In this document: positions 21,402 to 31,100 of the stretch, piece by piece | Layout: each line of letters starts with the position of its first letter | Numbering within the stretch: the first letter of the stretch is position 1 | DNA from: Pseudomonas marvdashtae | GTDB lineage: Bacteria > Pseudomonadota > Gammaproteobacteria > Pseudomonadales > Pseudomonadaceae | Length of the DNA stretch: 64,000 nucleotides | Direction: 5' to 3' | NCBI RefSeq assembly: GCF_014268655.2 | Contig: NZ_JABWQX020000001.1 | Coordinates: 1,332,001 to 1,396,000, forward strand | The notes under the pieces: generated by a model | Seen by the model: the letters and a program-made list of their open reading frames with translations, nothing else | What the model was told of the DNA's origin: nothing | The model's database searches: none | Position numbers and translations under genes: made by a program

Positions 21402-22844
21402 ATGACCGAAGTAGAAGTAAAAAAAACGCAGGAAAGCCTTCAGGATCGCCTCGCTCAAGTCGTTGAGCTGCTGCATCGCCAGCGGGTCGTCGAAGACCTG
21501 ACGCATCGCCAGGAAGGCCCTCACTCCGACCGGGTCGGGAACCTGGTCCACCGGCAGAATCTCGTCGAGTTGCAGCGCAAGCTCGATGACCTGCACTCGG
21601 CCGACGTCGCCTACATCCTTGAAGCCTTGCCACTGGAAGAGCGTCTGACGGTCTGGCAACTGGTCCAGGCTGATCGCGACGGTGACATTCTGCTCGAAGT
21701 GTCCGACTCGGTCCGTGAGACCCTGATCGCCGACATGGATGATCACGAGTTGCTGGCTGCCGCGAAGGAGATGGACGCCGACGAACTCGCCGACCTTGCC
21801 CCCGAACTGCCGCGCGACGTTGTCCATGAGCTGATGGAAGCCCTCGATGGCCAGCAGCGTGAGCGTGTGCGCTCGGCGTTGTCCTACGACGAGGAGCAGG
21901 TCGGTGCGCTGATGGACTTCGAGATGGTGACCATCCGCGAAGACGTCAGCCTTGAAGTGGTCTTGCGCTACCTGCGTCGCCTCAAGGAGCTGCCGGGGCA
22001 TACCGATAAACTCTTCGTGGTCGATTACGACGGCGTGCTCAAGGGCGTGCTGCCCATCAAGCGCTTGCTCGTCAATGATCCAGAGAAGCAAGTGGCCGAG
22101 GTCATGGCCAGCGATCCGGTGAGTTTCCACCCGGACGAAAATGGCTACGATGCCGCCCAGGCGTTCGAGCGTTATGACTTGATTTCCGCGCCGGTGGTGG
22201 ACAAGAACGGCAAGCTGATCGGCCGTCTCACCATCGATGAAATGGTTGACCTGATCCGTGAGGAAAGCGAAAGCGAAGTCCTCAGCATGGCCGGTCTGCG
22301 CGAAGAAGAAGATATTTTCGCCTCGGTCTGGAAATCCCTGCGTAACCGTTGGGCCTGGCTGGCGGTCAATCTGATTACGGCTTTTGTCGCTTCCCGCGTC
22401 ATCGGCCTGTTCGAAGGCTCCATCGAGAAGCTGGTGGCGCTCGCGGCGTTGATGCCGATCGTTGCCGGTATCGGCGGTAATTCCGGCAACCAGACCATTA
22501 CCATGATCGTTCGCGCCATGGCGCTGGACCAGGTCAGCACCGGCAATACCTCGCGATTGATGCGCAAGGAATTGGCAGTGTCCTTGATCAACGGCGTGGT
22601 CTGGGGTGGGGTGATCGGCGTGGTGGCGTATCTGCTATATGGCAGCTGGTCGCTTGGCGTGGTCATGACTGCCGCGATGACGCTCAACCTGCTGTTGGCC
22701 GCGCTGATGGGAGTATTGATCCCGATGACCTTGGCCCGTCTGGGGCGCGACCCGGCAATGGGGGCCAGTGTGATGATTACCGCCGTGACGGACAGTGGCG
22801 GTTTCTTTATCTTCTTGGGTTTGGCGACGATCTTCCTGCTCTGA
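21402..22844 (+). CDS. mgtE: Magnesium transporter MgtE
   Basis: 480 residues. In order: the N-terminal superhelical magnesium-sensing domain (residues ~30-135), two CBS domains (~140-265), a connecting helix, and five membrane helices (~290-480) with the pore signature GNSGNQTITMIVRAMAL. Gating by cytoplasmic Mg is known for the family. The start ATG 21402 (MTEVEVKKTQESLQDRL) follows GGAG. A terminator follows 15 bases after the stop. Confidence 0.95.
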   Translation: MTEVEVKKTQESLQDRLAQVVELLHRQRVVEDLTHRQEGPHSDRVGNLVHRQNLVELQRKLDDLHSADVAYILEALPLEERLTVWQLVQADRDGDILLEVSDSVRETLIADMDDHELLAAAKEMDADELADLAPELPRDVVHELMEALDGQQRERVRSALSYDEEQVGALMDFEMVTIREDVSLEVVLRYLRRLKELPGHTDKLFVVDYDGVLKGVLPIKRLLVNDPEKQVAEVMASDPVSFHPDENGYDAAQAFERYDLISAPVVDKNGKLIGRLTIDEMVDLIREESESEVLSMAGLREEEDIFASVWKSLRNRWAWLAVNLITAFVASRVIGLFEGSIEKLVALAALMPIVAGIGGNSGNQTITMIVRAMALDQVSTGNTSRLMRKELAVSLINGVVWGGVIGVVAYLLYGSWSLGVVMTAAMTLNLLLAALMGVLIPMTLARLGRDPAMGASVMITAVTDSGGFFIFLGLATIFLL

Positions 22845-22858
22845 GCACCTCATAAAAG

Positions 22859-22887
22859 AAGCCCGCCTGATTGGCGGGTTTTTTCTG
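22859..22887 (+). terminator. Terminator of mgtE
   Basis: GCCCGCC and GGCGGGT form a stem followed by T6. Confidence 0.85.
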
Positions 22888-22923
22888 GGCGATGACTTTG
22901 CAATCAGATGCCGGATCCAAGGC

Positions 22924-22952
22924 AAAAAAAAGCCAGCACAAGGCTGGCTTTA
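22924..22952 (-). terminator. Terminator of amrZ
   Basis: On the minus strand AAGCCAGCC and GGCTGGCTT form a stem followed by a T run (the A7 at 22924-22930 on the plus strand). It lies just downstream of the amrZ stop. Confidence 0.85.
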
Positions 22953-22967
22953 ATGTCTGGGCTGCGA

Positions 22968-23294
22968 TCAGGACGCGTCTGCGGCCATTTCGACGTCGTG
23001 GGCAATCAGCGAAACGAGGGCGTTTTGCTGGCGATGGGAGAGTTGTCGGAAGCGTTGAAGCAACTCGCGCTCATGCAACGACAGCTCCGGGCTGTCCAGG
23101 CGCATGCTCAGCTCTTCACCCAAGGCACCTTCCTGAATCAGGCTTTGCTCTAGGCGCGCGATGATTTCGGAGTTCATGCTGCGGTGATGATTACGAGCCA
23201 CCTCGGCAATGCGTTCCCGCATTCCGTCTGGCAGACGTACGACGAACTTGTCAGCCGTACGGCTGGAATAAATTGCCTGTTTCATTGGGCGCAT
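22968..23294 (-). CDS. amrZ: Arc-type ribbon-helix-helix regulator AmrZ
   Basis: 108 residues. The core [20 protein letters not shown] gives the DNA-contacting beta strand, and [18 protein letters not shown] the two helices of an Arc-type ribbon-helix-helix. The C-terminal helix pair ([18 protein letters not shown]) is the tetramerisation region. Sequence and length match Pseudomonas AmrZ (AlgZ), which activates alginate synthesis, represses flagella via fleQ and controls c-di-GMP enzymes. ATG 23294 (MRPMKQ) is used as in the family. The upstream site at 23353-23379 looks AlgU-dependent, which matters because algU is frameshifted in this window. Confidence 0.88.
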   Translation of the reverse strand: MRPMKQAIYSSRTADKFVVRLPDGMRERIAEVARNHHRSMNSEIIARLEQSLIQEGALGEELSMRLDSPELSLHERELLQRFRQLSHRQQNALVSLIAHDVEMAADAS

Positions 23295-23352
23295 ATTTAT
23301 TTAACCGGTTAGTTCAGGGGAGCGGTTCTCGGGATTGGCCGCAGGATGTCGA

Positions 23353-23379
23353 TAGGACAAGGTCTGCAGCCAAATGTTC
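23353..23379 (-). promoter_or_regulatory. Putative AlgU (sigma-22) promoter of amrZ
   Basis: On the minus strand GAACAT (23379-23374), a 16-base spacer and TCCTA (23357-23353) match the AlgU pattern GAACTT-N16-TCTRA. Transcription would start about 50 bases before the amrZ ATG. AlgU control of amrZ is known in P. aeruginosa and reported in P. fluorescens. Confidence 0.55.
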
Positions 23380-23823
23380 AACCTGAATTGTTAAGAGGCC
23401 CGCATCATGCCTCAAAATTGCCAGATCATTGGCGCCAATTCTGTGACAAATTCTGATCCGCGTAAAGGCGTTATGCCAGTACCCTTCGTCAAAAAATGCG
23501 GACTGGTTTGAAAAAACACACAGGTTCCGCATTTGTGACCACTGCATCGTGTCGTTGTGCCATACCGTTGGGCGGATAACCGGTACGGAGCGAAACCTCT
23601 GCCGTCCTTGTTCTTTATAGGATAGTGGCAAATGGCCGATTTACTAGGCCGGGATGCTTTGGCGCGGATGAATGGCGGCCGAATTCTCCAGGGACGCGGT
23701 CGCTGCGCGTACCGAGCCGCACCATTTGCCTACACTTAAAAAACATGGACGACATGACAAACGCAGGGCTGGCCGTTAACATGCTCGCCGTCCAACGCAC
23801 CGCGTTTCTCGCGGTCGACTTGT
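23380..23823. other. Intergenic between amrZ and tRNA-Arg(CCT)
   Basis: About 440 bases with no convincing gene. One 35-codon frame (23632-23739, plus) has a weak AGGATAG site and no recognisable features. The rest is likely the extended regulatory region of amrZ. Confidence 0.5.
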
Positions 23824-23900
23824 GTCTCAGTAGCTCAATTGGATAGAGCATCCCCCTCCTAAGGGGAAGGTTGGCAGTTCGAACCTGCCCTGGGACACCA
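23824..23900 (+). tRNA. tRNA-Arg (anticodon CCT)
   Basis: 77 nt with CCA. The acceptor GTCTCAG pairs with CTGGGAC (one G-T pair), the anticodon stem is TCCCC/GGGGA and the loop is CTCCTAA. It reads AGG. Confidence 0.97.
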
Positions 23901-24120
23901 TATTTTCTGCCCCGCCCTGCAAGTCTCTCTCGATCCCCTTAACGGAACGCCAACCGCTGCCGATAACCCGATGAGCCGGTTTTCGTGACGCCCCGAGGTT
24001 CTGGATTGGCTCGCGATGTGCGCTGCGAGTGTCTATCCTCTGCGCGCGTCGCCGGGCTGCGGGGCGGTGTTTCATCGTTTTGCCGTTGAGTTCATCTTCT
24101 TATTTGCCTGGACATCCTCG

Positions 24121-25728
24121 ATGCTCGCGTACCACCAAAAAAGTTTTCTGATCGTCGATGATTTCTCGGATTTCCGCAGTTCCGTCCGGTCTATGTTGCG
24201 TGAGCTGGGCGTCAAGGACGTGGATACCGCCGACACCGGTGAGGTGGCGCTGCGCATGTGCTCGCAAAAGCGCTATGACTTTATTCTGCAGGACTATCAC
24301 CTGGGCGACGGCCGCAAGAATGGCCAGCAAGTGCTGGAAGACCTGATGGTCGAAAAGCTCATCAGCCATGAAAGCGTGTTCCTCATGGTGACTGCCGAAA
24401 GCAGCCAGGCGATGGTGCTCAGTGCCCTGGAGCATGAGCCCGATGCGTACCTGACCAAACCGTTCAATCGTTCCGGCCTGGCCCAGCGCCTGGAGCGCCT
24501 GGAGCAGCGCAAGACGCTGCTCAAACCGATCCTGCAAGCCCTTGATCGTGGCAAGCCGATGGAAGTGCTCAACGCCTGCATCGCGCTGTGCAAGCAGGAT
24601 CCGCGCTACGGACCGTTGTGCCTGCGCTATCGAGCCGATGCGTTGCGTGACTTGAATCAGAACGAAGCGCTGGAGCGCCTATACAACACCATTCTTGCGG
24701 ACCGCCCATTGCCATGGGCGTACGCGGGCCTGGGAAAATTGTTGTTCAAGCGCGGTCAGGTCCTTCAGGCCAAGGACGTTTATCAGAAGGCTCTGAAAGT
24801 ATTCCCGATGATGCCGGCCTTATATGACGGCATGGCTGAAGTGCTGGTGGCCGAAGGCGATACGAAACAGGCGCAACACGTATTGGAAGAAGCGGTTCGC
24901 TTGTCACCGCTGGCGGTGCGCCGGCAATCGTTGCTGGGCAAGCTGGCAATGACCAATGAAGACTACGAGACCGCCTCGAAAGCCTATCGCCAGGCGGTCG
25001 GGCAGGGTGCGCAGTCGCGCTTCAAGGATCCGGAAAGCAATCTCGGCCTGGCCCACGCGTTGATCAGCAAGGGTAGCGAGAAAGGCCTGGACACGCGTAC
25101 CCGGCTGGAAATCAACACGACGCTCAGCGCCGTGGCGAAGGATAATCCCAGCGATCCGGGGTTACAGGTTCGGGCCCGCTTGATGAAGGCCACGAGTCTG
25201 CTGCTCAACGATGCCGAAACCGCCGAGAAGCTGACCGAGCAGGCCTTGCAGCGTCTCGACGGCATGGAACAGTTCATGAGCGCCGAAGCCGCTTTGCTGG
25301 TTGCCAAGCAGTTGCAGATGCTTGGGCAGACCAGCGCCGGCGAGTCGATGCTCAAGAACTGCGCGGAAATTTATGGCGATGACCCAGCCGTGATGCAGGG
25401 TATCGCCAAGCTCACCGATGACCCCAACATCCTCAACCAGGGCAACGCCGCCGCCGAGCTGAACCGCGAAGGTGTGCGCGTCTACAAGACCGGCGCGTTG
25501 CCTGAGGCGCGAGAGCTGTTCCGTCGTGCCCTGAAGATGCAGCCCAAAAACATCAGTATTGCCCTGAACATGGCGCAGTCGTTGTTGCACGGCACCGATA
25601 CCAGCGTGGAATCGGAGCTGCTGCAGGAATGCCGCGCCTGCCTGAAACTGGTGGGCATGATGCCCGACACCGATGCGCGTCATGCGCGTTATCAGAAACT
25701 GCGAAGCAAGGCATTTGGCGATGAATGA
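24121..25728 (+). CDS. Response regulator with TPR output domain
   Basis: 535 residues. Residues ~8-130 are a CheY-like receiver: acidic pair DD (13-14), phospho-acceptor Asp58 in ILQDYHL and Lys113 in YLTKPF. Residues ~180-520 are tetratricopeptide repeats (for example LPWAYAGLGKLLFKRGQVLQ and EARELFRRALKMQPKNISIA). There is no DNA-binding or enzymatic output, so it probably signals by protein contact. The start ATG 24121 is chosen because it begins the receiver domain. The next gene, a histidine kinase, overlaps its end by 8 bases and is the obvious partner. Confidence 0.88.
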   Translation: MLAYHQKSFLIVDDFSDFRSSVRSMLRELGVKDVDTADTGEVALRMCSQKRYDFILQDYHLGDGRKNGQQVLEDLMVEKLISHESVFLMVTAESSQAMVLSALEHEPDAYLTKPFNRSGLAQRLERLEQRKTLLKPILQALDRGKPMEVLNACIALCKQDPRYGPLCLRYRADALRDLNQNEALERLYNTILADRPLPWAYAGLGKLLFKRGQVLQAKDVYQKALKVFPMMPALYDGMAEVLVAEGDTKQAQHVLEEAVRLSPLAVRRQSLLGKLAMTNEDYETASKAYRQAVGQGAQSRFKDPESNLGLAHALISKGSEKGLDTRTRLEINTTLSAVAKDNPSDPGLQVRARLMKATSLLLNDAETAEKLTEQALQRLDGMEQFMSAEAALLVAKQLQMLGQTSAGESMLKNCAEIYGDDPAVMQGIAKLTDDPNILNQGNAAAELNREGVRVYKTGALPEARELFRRALKMQPKNISIALNMAQSLLHGTDTSVESELLQECRACLKLVGMMPDTDARHARYQKLRSKAFGDE

Positions 25729-26413
25729 CAGCGAACAGGCGCTCGATTTTTCCACGGTGATCGCGTCTACCGTGCACGACATGAAAAACTCCCTGACCTT
25801 GCTCATGCAGGCTCATACGCAATGGCTCGAGCGTTTGCCGGAACCTGATCGGCAGACGTCGGAGCAGGGCGTGATGGAGTTCGAATTCGCCCATCTCAAT
25901 GGCTTGCTGGTGCAACTGCTGGGGTTGTACAAACTCGGCGTCAATCAGTTGCCGCTGCATCCGGCCTATCACGAGCTGGATGATTTCATCGAAGCGCAAC
26001 TGGCCGGCCATCAGGACGTGTTCCGCAGTCGCGGGATCATGGCCACTTATGAAGTCGATCCGCTGAGCCCGCTGGGTTTCTTCGATCGCGAGTTGATTGC
26101 TTCGGTGCTCGATAACATGATCAACAACGCCATTCGCCACGCTCGGCAGACCGTGTTGATCAGCGTGAGCGATGAGGCCGGGCAACTAGTCCTGACCATC
26201 AATGACGACGGTGAAGGTTATCCGCCCGAAATGATCGAGCGTCAGGCCGAATACGTCCAGGGCATCAACCACAGCAGTGGCAGCACCGGGCTGGGCCTGT
26301 ATTTCGCGGCGAGAATTGCCGGGCTGCATCAGCGTGGCGGTTTGAGCGGGCGTACCGAAATTGCCAATGGCGGTGTGCTGGGTGGCGGAGTGTTCAGGCT
26401 TTACTTGCCTTGA
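25721..26413 (+). CDS. Soluble sensor histidine kinase
   Basis: 230 residues with no membrane segment. The short N-terminus carries the H-box STVHDMKNSLTLL (His19) in a HisKA-like helix. It is followed by a HATPase domain with N-box VLDNMINNAIRHA, G1 DDGEGYP and G2 GSTGLGLYFAARIAG. It has no sensor domain, so input must come from elsewhere. The start ATG 25721 lies inside the preceding gene (8-base overlap), so the pair is translationally coupled. Confidence 0.88.
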   Translation: MNDSEQALDFSTVIASTVHDMKNSLTLLMQAHTQWLERLPEPDRQTSEQGVMEFEFAHLNGLLVQLLGLYKLGVNQLPLHPAYHELDDFIEAQLAGHQDVFRSRGIMATYEVDPLSPLGFFDRELIASVLDNMINNAIRHARQTVLISVSDEAGQLVLTINDDGEGYPPEMIERQAEYVQGINHSSGSTGLGLYFAARIAGLHQRGGLSGRTEIANGGVLGGGVFRLYLP

Positions 26414-26556
26414 GCCCGTTGCGCCAATAGCGCCGGCGATGCGCATCGTCTCTAAGCGCCGGTGTTTATTGTTTTCAGGCGCTTGATATTCCGAACAGCT
26501 GGAGCCTATTTTGTACGGGTTGCCGTTCGCGGCTCGCACATAACAAGGATTGCGTC

Positions 26557-27900
26557 ATGACGACCGATGGCCAGCGTTCACTCGCGCAGCGACTGACCGG
26601 CATTGATGAGATTGAATGTGTCACGCCGGATTTGAATGGCGTGCCCAGGGGCAAGGTAATGACCGCCGAGGGCTTTTTGGAGGGCCGGCGGTTGCAGATG
26701 GCGCGAGGCGTGCTGCTGCAATGCATCATGGGCGGTTATCCGCCGTCGCGTTTTTACGGTAGCGACGATGGCGACCTGGCGCTGGTCGCTGATCCAGAGC
26801 AGGTCCATCGCCTGCCGTGGAGCCAGTCGCCGCGTGCCTTGGCTATTTGCGACGCCGATGAGCTGACCGGCGAAAGCTCGCGACTCTCCACACGTGGCCA
26901 GCTCAAAGCGGTGATCGCCCGGTATGCCGCCCGCGGCTTGGCGCCGGTGGTGGCTACCGAGTTGGAATTTTTCGTGTTCGCACCCAACCCGGACCCCACC
27001 CAGCCATTCCTGCCGCCGGTGGGGCTCGATGGCCGCCGCGAAGACGGCCAGTCCGCGTTCAGCGTGAGTTCCAACAACGGCTTGCGCCCGTTTTTCAACG
27101 AAGTCTACGCATGCATGGCGGCGCTGGGATTGCCCCGCGATACCTTCATGCATGAAATGGGCGTGAGCCAGTTCGAGATCAATCTGCTCCATGGCGATCC
27201 GTTGTTGCTCGCCGACCAGACGTTCCTGTTCAAGCACCTGCTCAAGGAAGTCGCCCTCAAGCACGGCCTGACCGTGGTCTGCATGGCCAAGCCCCTGGCC
27301 CATACGCCGGGCAGCTCGATGCATATCCATCAGAGCGTGGTCGAACTGGGCAGCGGTCGTAATGTGTTCAGCGACGAGGCGGGCGAGCCGACGGCAGCTT
27401 TCCGGCACTTCATTGGCGGGCAGCAGGCCGGCATGGCGGATTTCACCGCGCTGTTCGCACCGAACGTGAACTCCTACCATCGGTTGTGCCATCCATTCGC
27501 CTCGCCAAACAACGCGTGCTGGTCCCATGACAATCGTTCCGCCGGGTTGCGCATCCCCGCCAGTGCGCCGCAGGCCCGACGGGTCGAGAACCGCTTGCCG
27601 GGTGCCGACGCCAACCCTTACCTGGCGATTGCCGCGAGCTTGGCGGCGGGCCTCCATGGCATCGAAAACCAACTTGAGCCGAGCGCTGTGATCCAAGGCG
27701 AATTCGAGGTGCCGGATAATTTGTCCCTGCCGTGTACCTTGCACGCGGCCCTCGAACGTCTCAAGCGTAGCCAGTTGGCGAAGGAACTGTTCGGTGCCGA
27801 GTTCATCGAAGGTTACATCGCTTCGAAGACCATGGAACTGACCAGCTTCTTTGACGAAATCACTCCCTGGGAGCGGCGTGTCCTAGCGGCCCAGGCATAA
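26557..27900 (+). CDS. Glutamine synthetase-family ligase (probable gamma-glutamylpolyamine synthetase)
   Basis: 447 residues, a GS catalytic fold with metal-binding VVATELEFFVF, HEMGVSQFEINLLHGDPLLLADQ and the active-site HTPGSSMHIHQSV. N-terminal DLNGVPRGKVM is of the PuuA/SpuI/PauA type rather than true GlnA, and the adenylylation-site region of GlnA is absent. Such enzymes glutamylate putrescine, spermidine or other amines for catabolism. The substrate here is unknown. It is followed 70 bases later by an MFS transporter that might be co-expressed. Confidence 0.85.
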   Translation: MTTDGQRSLAQRLTGIDEIECVTPDLNGVPRGKVMTAEGFLEGRRLQMARGVLLQCIMGGYPPSRFYGSDDGDLALVADPEQVHRLPWSQSPRALAICDADELTGESSRLSTRGQLKAVIARYAARGLAPVVATELEFFVFAPNPDPTQPFLPPVGLDGRREDGQSAFSVSSNNGLRPFFNEVYACMAALGLPRDTFMHEMGVSQFEINLLHGDPLLLADQTFLFKHLLKEVALKHGLTVVCMAKPLAHTPGSSMHIHQSVVELGSGRNVFSDEAGEPTAAFRHFIGGQQAGMADFTALFAPNVNSYHRLCHPFASPNNACWSHDNRSAGLRIPASAPQARRVENRLPGADANPYLAIAASLAAGLHGIENQLEPSAVIQGEFEVPDNLSLPCTLHAALERLKRSQLAKELFGAEFIEGYIASKTMELTSFFDEITPWERRVLAAQA

Positions 27901-27970
27901 CGAACCGTTGCATTCGGGCTACCTTCAATAGATAGCCCTCACTCACCTCAAGGAGCCGCTCGGAACGCCG

Positions 27971-29332
27971 ATGCGCCAAATCTGGAAACCTTTTCGAGCG
28001 CTTTATTTTTCCTCGCTGATGATGCTCATCGGCTCGGGCCTCCTGAGTACTTACCTGGCCTTGCGCCTGGCCGCCGACCACGTCGACAGCCTATGGGTCG
28101 GTGCGCTGATGGCCGCCAACTATTTCGGCCTGGTGCTGGGCGGCAAGATCGGTCACCGACTGATTGCCCGCGTCGGGCATATTCGCGCCTATTCGGCCTG
28201 CGCCGGAATCGTCGGCGCGGCGGTATTGGGCCACGGCCTGATAAATTGGCTGCCGGCCTGGATCGTGCTGCGGATGATTGTTGGCCTGGGCATGATGTGC
28301 CAGTACATGGTCATCGAGAGTTGGCTCAACGAGCAGGCCGAGGCCAAGCAGCGCGGGGTGGTGTTCAGCGGCTACATGATCGCCTCGTACCTGGGGCTGG
28401 TGCTGGGGCAATTGATTCTGGTCATGCACCCGGCCCTTGGGTTGGAACTGCTGATGCTGGTGGCCTTGTGCTTCGCCCTGTGCCTGGTGCCGGTGGCGCT
28501 GACCCAGCGGATTCACCCGGCACCCTTGCATCCGGCGCCGATGGAGCCGCGTTTCTTTATCAAGCGCGTGCCGCAATCGTTGACCACGGTCCTGGGCTCC
28601 GGGCTGATCGTCGGCTCCTTCTACGGCCTGGCGCCGCTGTACGCTTCTCAGCAGGGCTTGAGCACAGAACAGGTCGGTCTGTTCATGGGTAGCTGCATTT
28701 TTGCCGGGCTGCTGGTGCAATGGCCGCTGGGCTGGCTATCGGATCGTTACGACAGGGCGCTGTTGATCCGCTGCTTCGCGTTGATCCTTGTGGTGTGCGC
28801 GCTGCCGTTGGCGATCCTGCCGAAGGTGCCGCTGGAAGTGTTGTTCGTGGCGGGGTTCTTCTGTTCCCTGGTGCAGTTTTGCCTGTATCCATTAGCGGTG
28901 GCGTTCTCCAACGACCATGTCGAAGGTGATCGTCGGGTGTCGCTGACGGCCATGTTGCTGGTGACCTACGGCGTTGGCGCCAGTATTGGCCCGCTGGTGG
29001 CCGGGGTGCTGATGAAGTTGTATGGCAGCCAGATGCTCTACGGCTTTTTCGCCTTGTTTGCGTTGATCCTGGTGTGGCGGATCCGGCCGAAAGCGGTAAC
29101 CAATCTGCATCAGGTCGACGATGCGCCGCTGCACCATGTGGCCATGCCGGACAACATGACCAGTTCACCCTTGGTGGCGTGCCTCGATCCGCGGGTCGAC
29201 GAGCAGGTTGTGCAGGAGCAGATGCAGACGTCACCCAATCCGGACGTCGAGCCCGAGCCGGAATTGGAGCCGGTCATCGAAGGGGCCGACGATGAACCTC
29301 CACCCTCCGATTTCACTCGGGCAAGGCCTTGA
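27971..29332 (+). CDS. MFS transporter (YcaD-like)
   Basis: 453 residues with 12 predicted membrane helices over residues ~10-380. The MFS loop motif appears as GGKIGHRLIARVGHIR after TM2 and again as GWLSDRYDRALLIR after TM8. The N-terminal QIWKPFRALYFSSLMMLIGSGLLSTYLALRL resembles the YcaD subfamily. A 70-residue acidic, proline-rich cytoplasmic tail ends the protein. The substrate is unknown. Confidence 0.85.
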   Translation: MRQIWKPFRALYFSSLMMLIGSGLLSTYLALRLAADHVDSLWVGALMAANYFGLVLGGKIGHRLIARVGHIRAYSACAGIVGAAVLGHGLINWLPAWIVLRMIVGLGMMCQYMVIESWLNEQAEAKQRGVVFSGYMIASYLGLVLGQLILVMHPALGLELLMLVALCFALCLVPVALTQRIHPAPLHPAPMEPRFFIKRVPQSLTTVLGSGLIVGSFYGLAPLYASQQGLSTEQVGLFMGSCIFAGLLVQWPLGWLSDRYDRALLIRCFALILVVCALPLAILPKVPLEVLFVAGFFCSLVQFCLYPLAVAFSNDHVEGDRRVSLTAMLLVTYGVGASIGPLVAGVLMKLYGSQMLYGFFALFALILVWRIRPKAVTNLHQVDDAPLHHVAMPDNMTSSPLVACLDPRVDEQVVQEQMQTSPNPDVEPEPELEPVIEGADDEPPPSDFTRARP

Positions 29333-29342
29333 GCCTGGCATA

Positions 29343-29380
29343 AAAAACGGGCAATCCCTCGTGAGGATTGCCCGTTTTTT
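29343..29380. terminator. Bidirectional terminator
   Basis: AAAACGGGCAATCC and GGATTGCCCGTTTT form a perfect stem around a short loop with A and T runs on either side. It separates the MFS gene from the convergent flgZ. Confidence 0.9.
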
Positions 29381-29394
29381 CATGCGTGCGAAAA

Positions 29395-30141
29395 TCAGAA
29401 ATCGTCTTTATCGAACCGACGGGCTTCACGCTGCAATTGATACACGAAACGCTCGACCTGACGCTGTACCAAGCCGCTGATATTGTGAAAGCGAACACCG
29501 GCAAAAGTGGTATTGATCCGCTCTTCAAAATGCAGATAGCGCAGTTCCACCGGCGCGGTCATGTTGCCGAAAGGCAAGGCGGCGATAAAACGCTCGTAGA
29601 CTTGACCCAGTTGCAGCCGTTCGGTGATGTCGCCATCGAAGCGTAGCTTGCAGCCGGTCGCGGAGATATCCAGCAACTTGCCGTTCACCGGAGACTTCAG
29701 CTTGTCGCCCCCCAACTCCACGTTCACCAGCTGCGCCAGTTTCAGGGCGGCGCGGAAGGCATTGCGACGTTGGTGATAAACCACTTCATCAGGCAGGGCG
29801 CCGCGATAGCAGCGTCCGTCTTTGGACTCCTGGATGGTCAGCACACCGTTGCCTTCCCACGCGATGCGCACGCCATCATGGAAACCCTCGACTCGAAACG
29901 GCTCGCCCGCCAGCAGGAAACGCTCGCCGTCACGGGGGATCATTTCATCCAGGGCCAGGGTATTGCTTTCGCGGTCGACATCCACCAGATAGCTCTGGAA
30001 ACGCTGGCTGCGCTCATGGAAGGTGATGATCAACGGGTCATGGCTGTCTTGCAGCATCCGCAGGTTGCCGGAGATTTCCAGAGGGGTGCTGAGGACCTTC
30101 GGTGGCTGCGGAGCATCATCCGCGTTTGAGGCATTGAACAC
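29395..30141 (-). CDS. flgZ: Flagellar brake protein FlgZ/YcgR (c-di-GMP receptor)
   Basis: 248 residues. An N-terminal YcgR domain (residues ~15-115) precedes a PilZ domain (~125-235) with the c-di-GMP motifs RRNAFR and DISATG. When loaded with c-di-GMP the family acts at the motor to slow swimming. Its position downstream of flgM-flgN is that of Pseudomonas flgZ. Start ATG 30141. Confidence 0.93.
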   Translation of the reverse strand: MFNASNADDAPQPPKVLSTPLEISGNLRMLQDSHDPLIITFHERSQRFQSYLVDVDRESNTLALDEMIPRDGERFLLAGEPFRVEGFHDGVRIAWEGNGVLTIQESKDGRCYRGALPDEVVYHQRRNAFRAALKLAQLVNVELGGDKLKSPVNGKLLDISATGCKLRFDGDITERLQLGQVYERFIAALPFGNMTAPVELRYLHFEERINTTFAGVRFHNISGLVQRQVERFVYQLQREARRFDKDDF

Positions 30142-30233
30142 GGTGGGTCAATCTCCAGGCAAAATACGACTACAAAGAGCCAGCATTTTGCCAGCATGTA
30201 GCGCGCGTTGATAGTGCGCAGGCATCGTTCCCT

Positions 30234-30701
30234 TCATGCCTGGCTGAGCGGGCGGTGCTTGACCAGTTTTGCGGTCGAACCGCGAGCGTCATAAAGCGTA
30301 GGGATTTCGCCACCATTGAGGATGCGCAACTGGTTGGCCGTAGCGGCCTGCTGCATCTGGATGGATTGACCGATTCGAGCGTTGGCGGCCTGGCACTGGC
30401 TGAGCAAGTCAGTGAGCGCTGCGCTCTGGGATAACAGCTGATCGCCAATCGATGATTGACTCGCCAACTGCTCAAGGCCGCTATTGTCGGCGGGCAGGTT
30501 GAGGCTGGCGAGAATCTCGCTGCGCTTGCGGCCATGCTGATCGAGCAAAATGATCAATGCCTGTTTCTGCGCCAGAATATTTTCCAGCAGGGGCATGTCG
30601 CGACCGTGCAGTGCCAGGGATTCGGTCTGCAGCAGCTCCAGCAATTGTTGCGCTGGAGCGAAGTCGTCGTTGATCAGTTGCAATAAATGAGTGTCGTGCA
30701 T
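30234..30701 (-). CDS. flgN: Flagellar export chaperone FlgN
   Basis: 155 residues, predicted all-helical. It protects the hook-associated proteins FlgK and FlgL before export. The N-terminus LLQLINDDFAPAQQLLELLQTESLAL and the middle Gln-rich helix match the FlgN family. It follows flgM by 48 bases, as in other gamma-proteobacteria. Confidence 0.9.
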   Translation of the reverse strand: MHDTHLLQLINDDFAPAQQLLELLQTESLALHGRDMPLLENILAQKQALIILLDQHGRKRSEILASLNLPADNSGLEQLASQSSIGDQLLSQSAALTDLLSQCQAANARIGQSIQMQQAATANQLRILNGGEIPTLYDARGSTAKLVKHRPLSQA

Positions 30702-30749
30702 GGCTGGCCTTGGGTCTTAAGCGTCCAAAAGCCTGGCGCAGGCGGCGGC

Positions 30750-31064
30750 CTAGCGCTGGGCTTCGAAATTGAGCAGTTTGCTGGCTACACGGTTGCTGTC
30801 GACTTGGTAGCTGCCATCGGCGATTGCTGCTTTCAACTGCGCCACGCGGGCGTTGTCGACGACAGGTTGATCGCGCAGCTTATCCGTGACCTTTTGCAAC
30901 TGCTGAGCCTCATTGCTGAGGTGTACCGACTCCCCGTTGCTGACAGTAGAAGCTTTTTCGGCTGGCTTGGATTTGTCGGTTTCGACGGTTTCCTTGCTGG
31001 CGCTGGTACGGGTGGTGCCTGTCGTGGGCGAAGAGCTGTTTAGACGGTTGAAATCGATGACCAT
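30750..31064 (-). CDS. flgM: Anti-sigma-28 factor FlgM
   Basis: 104 residues. The N-terminal half is disordered (Ser/Thr/Lys rich). The C-terminal helix region ([13 protein letters not shown]...[28 protein letters not shown]) binds FliA and is exported through the finished hook-basal body. A FliA-type promoter lies 37-63 bases upstream, giving feedback control. Confidence 0.95.
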   Translation of the reverse strand: MVIDFNRLNSSSPTTGTTRTSASKETVETDKSKPAEKASTVSNGESVHLSNEAQQLQKVTDKLRDQPVVDNARVAQLKAAIADGSYQVDSNRVASKLLNFEAQR

Positions 31065-31100
31065 GGTAAAAAACCTCTGGGTATTTGGACGCTTGCCATG

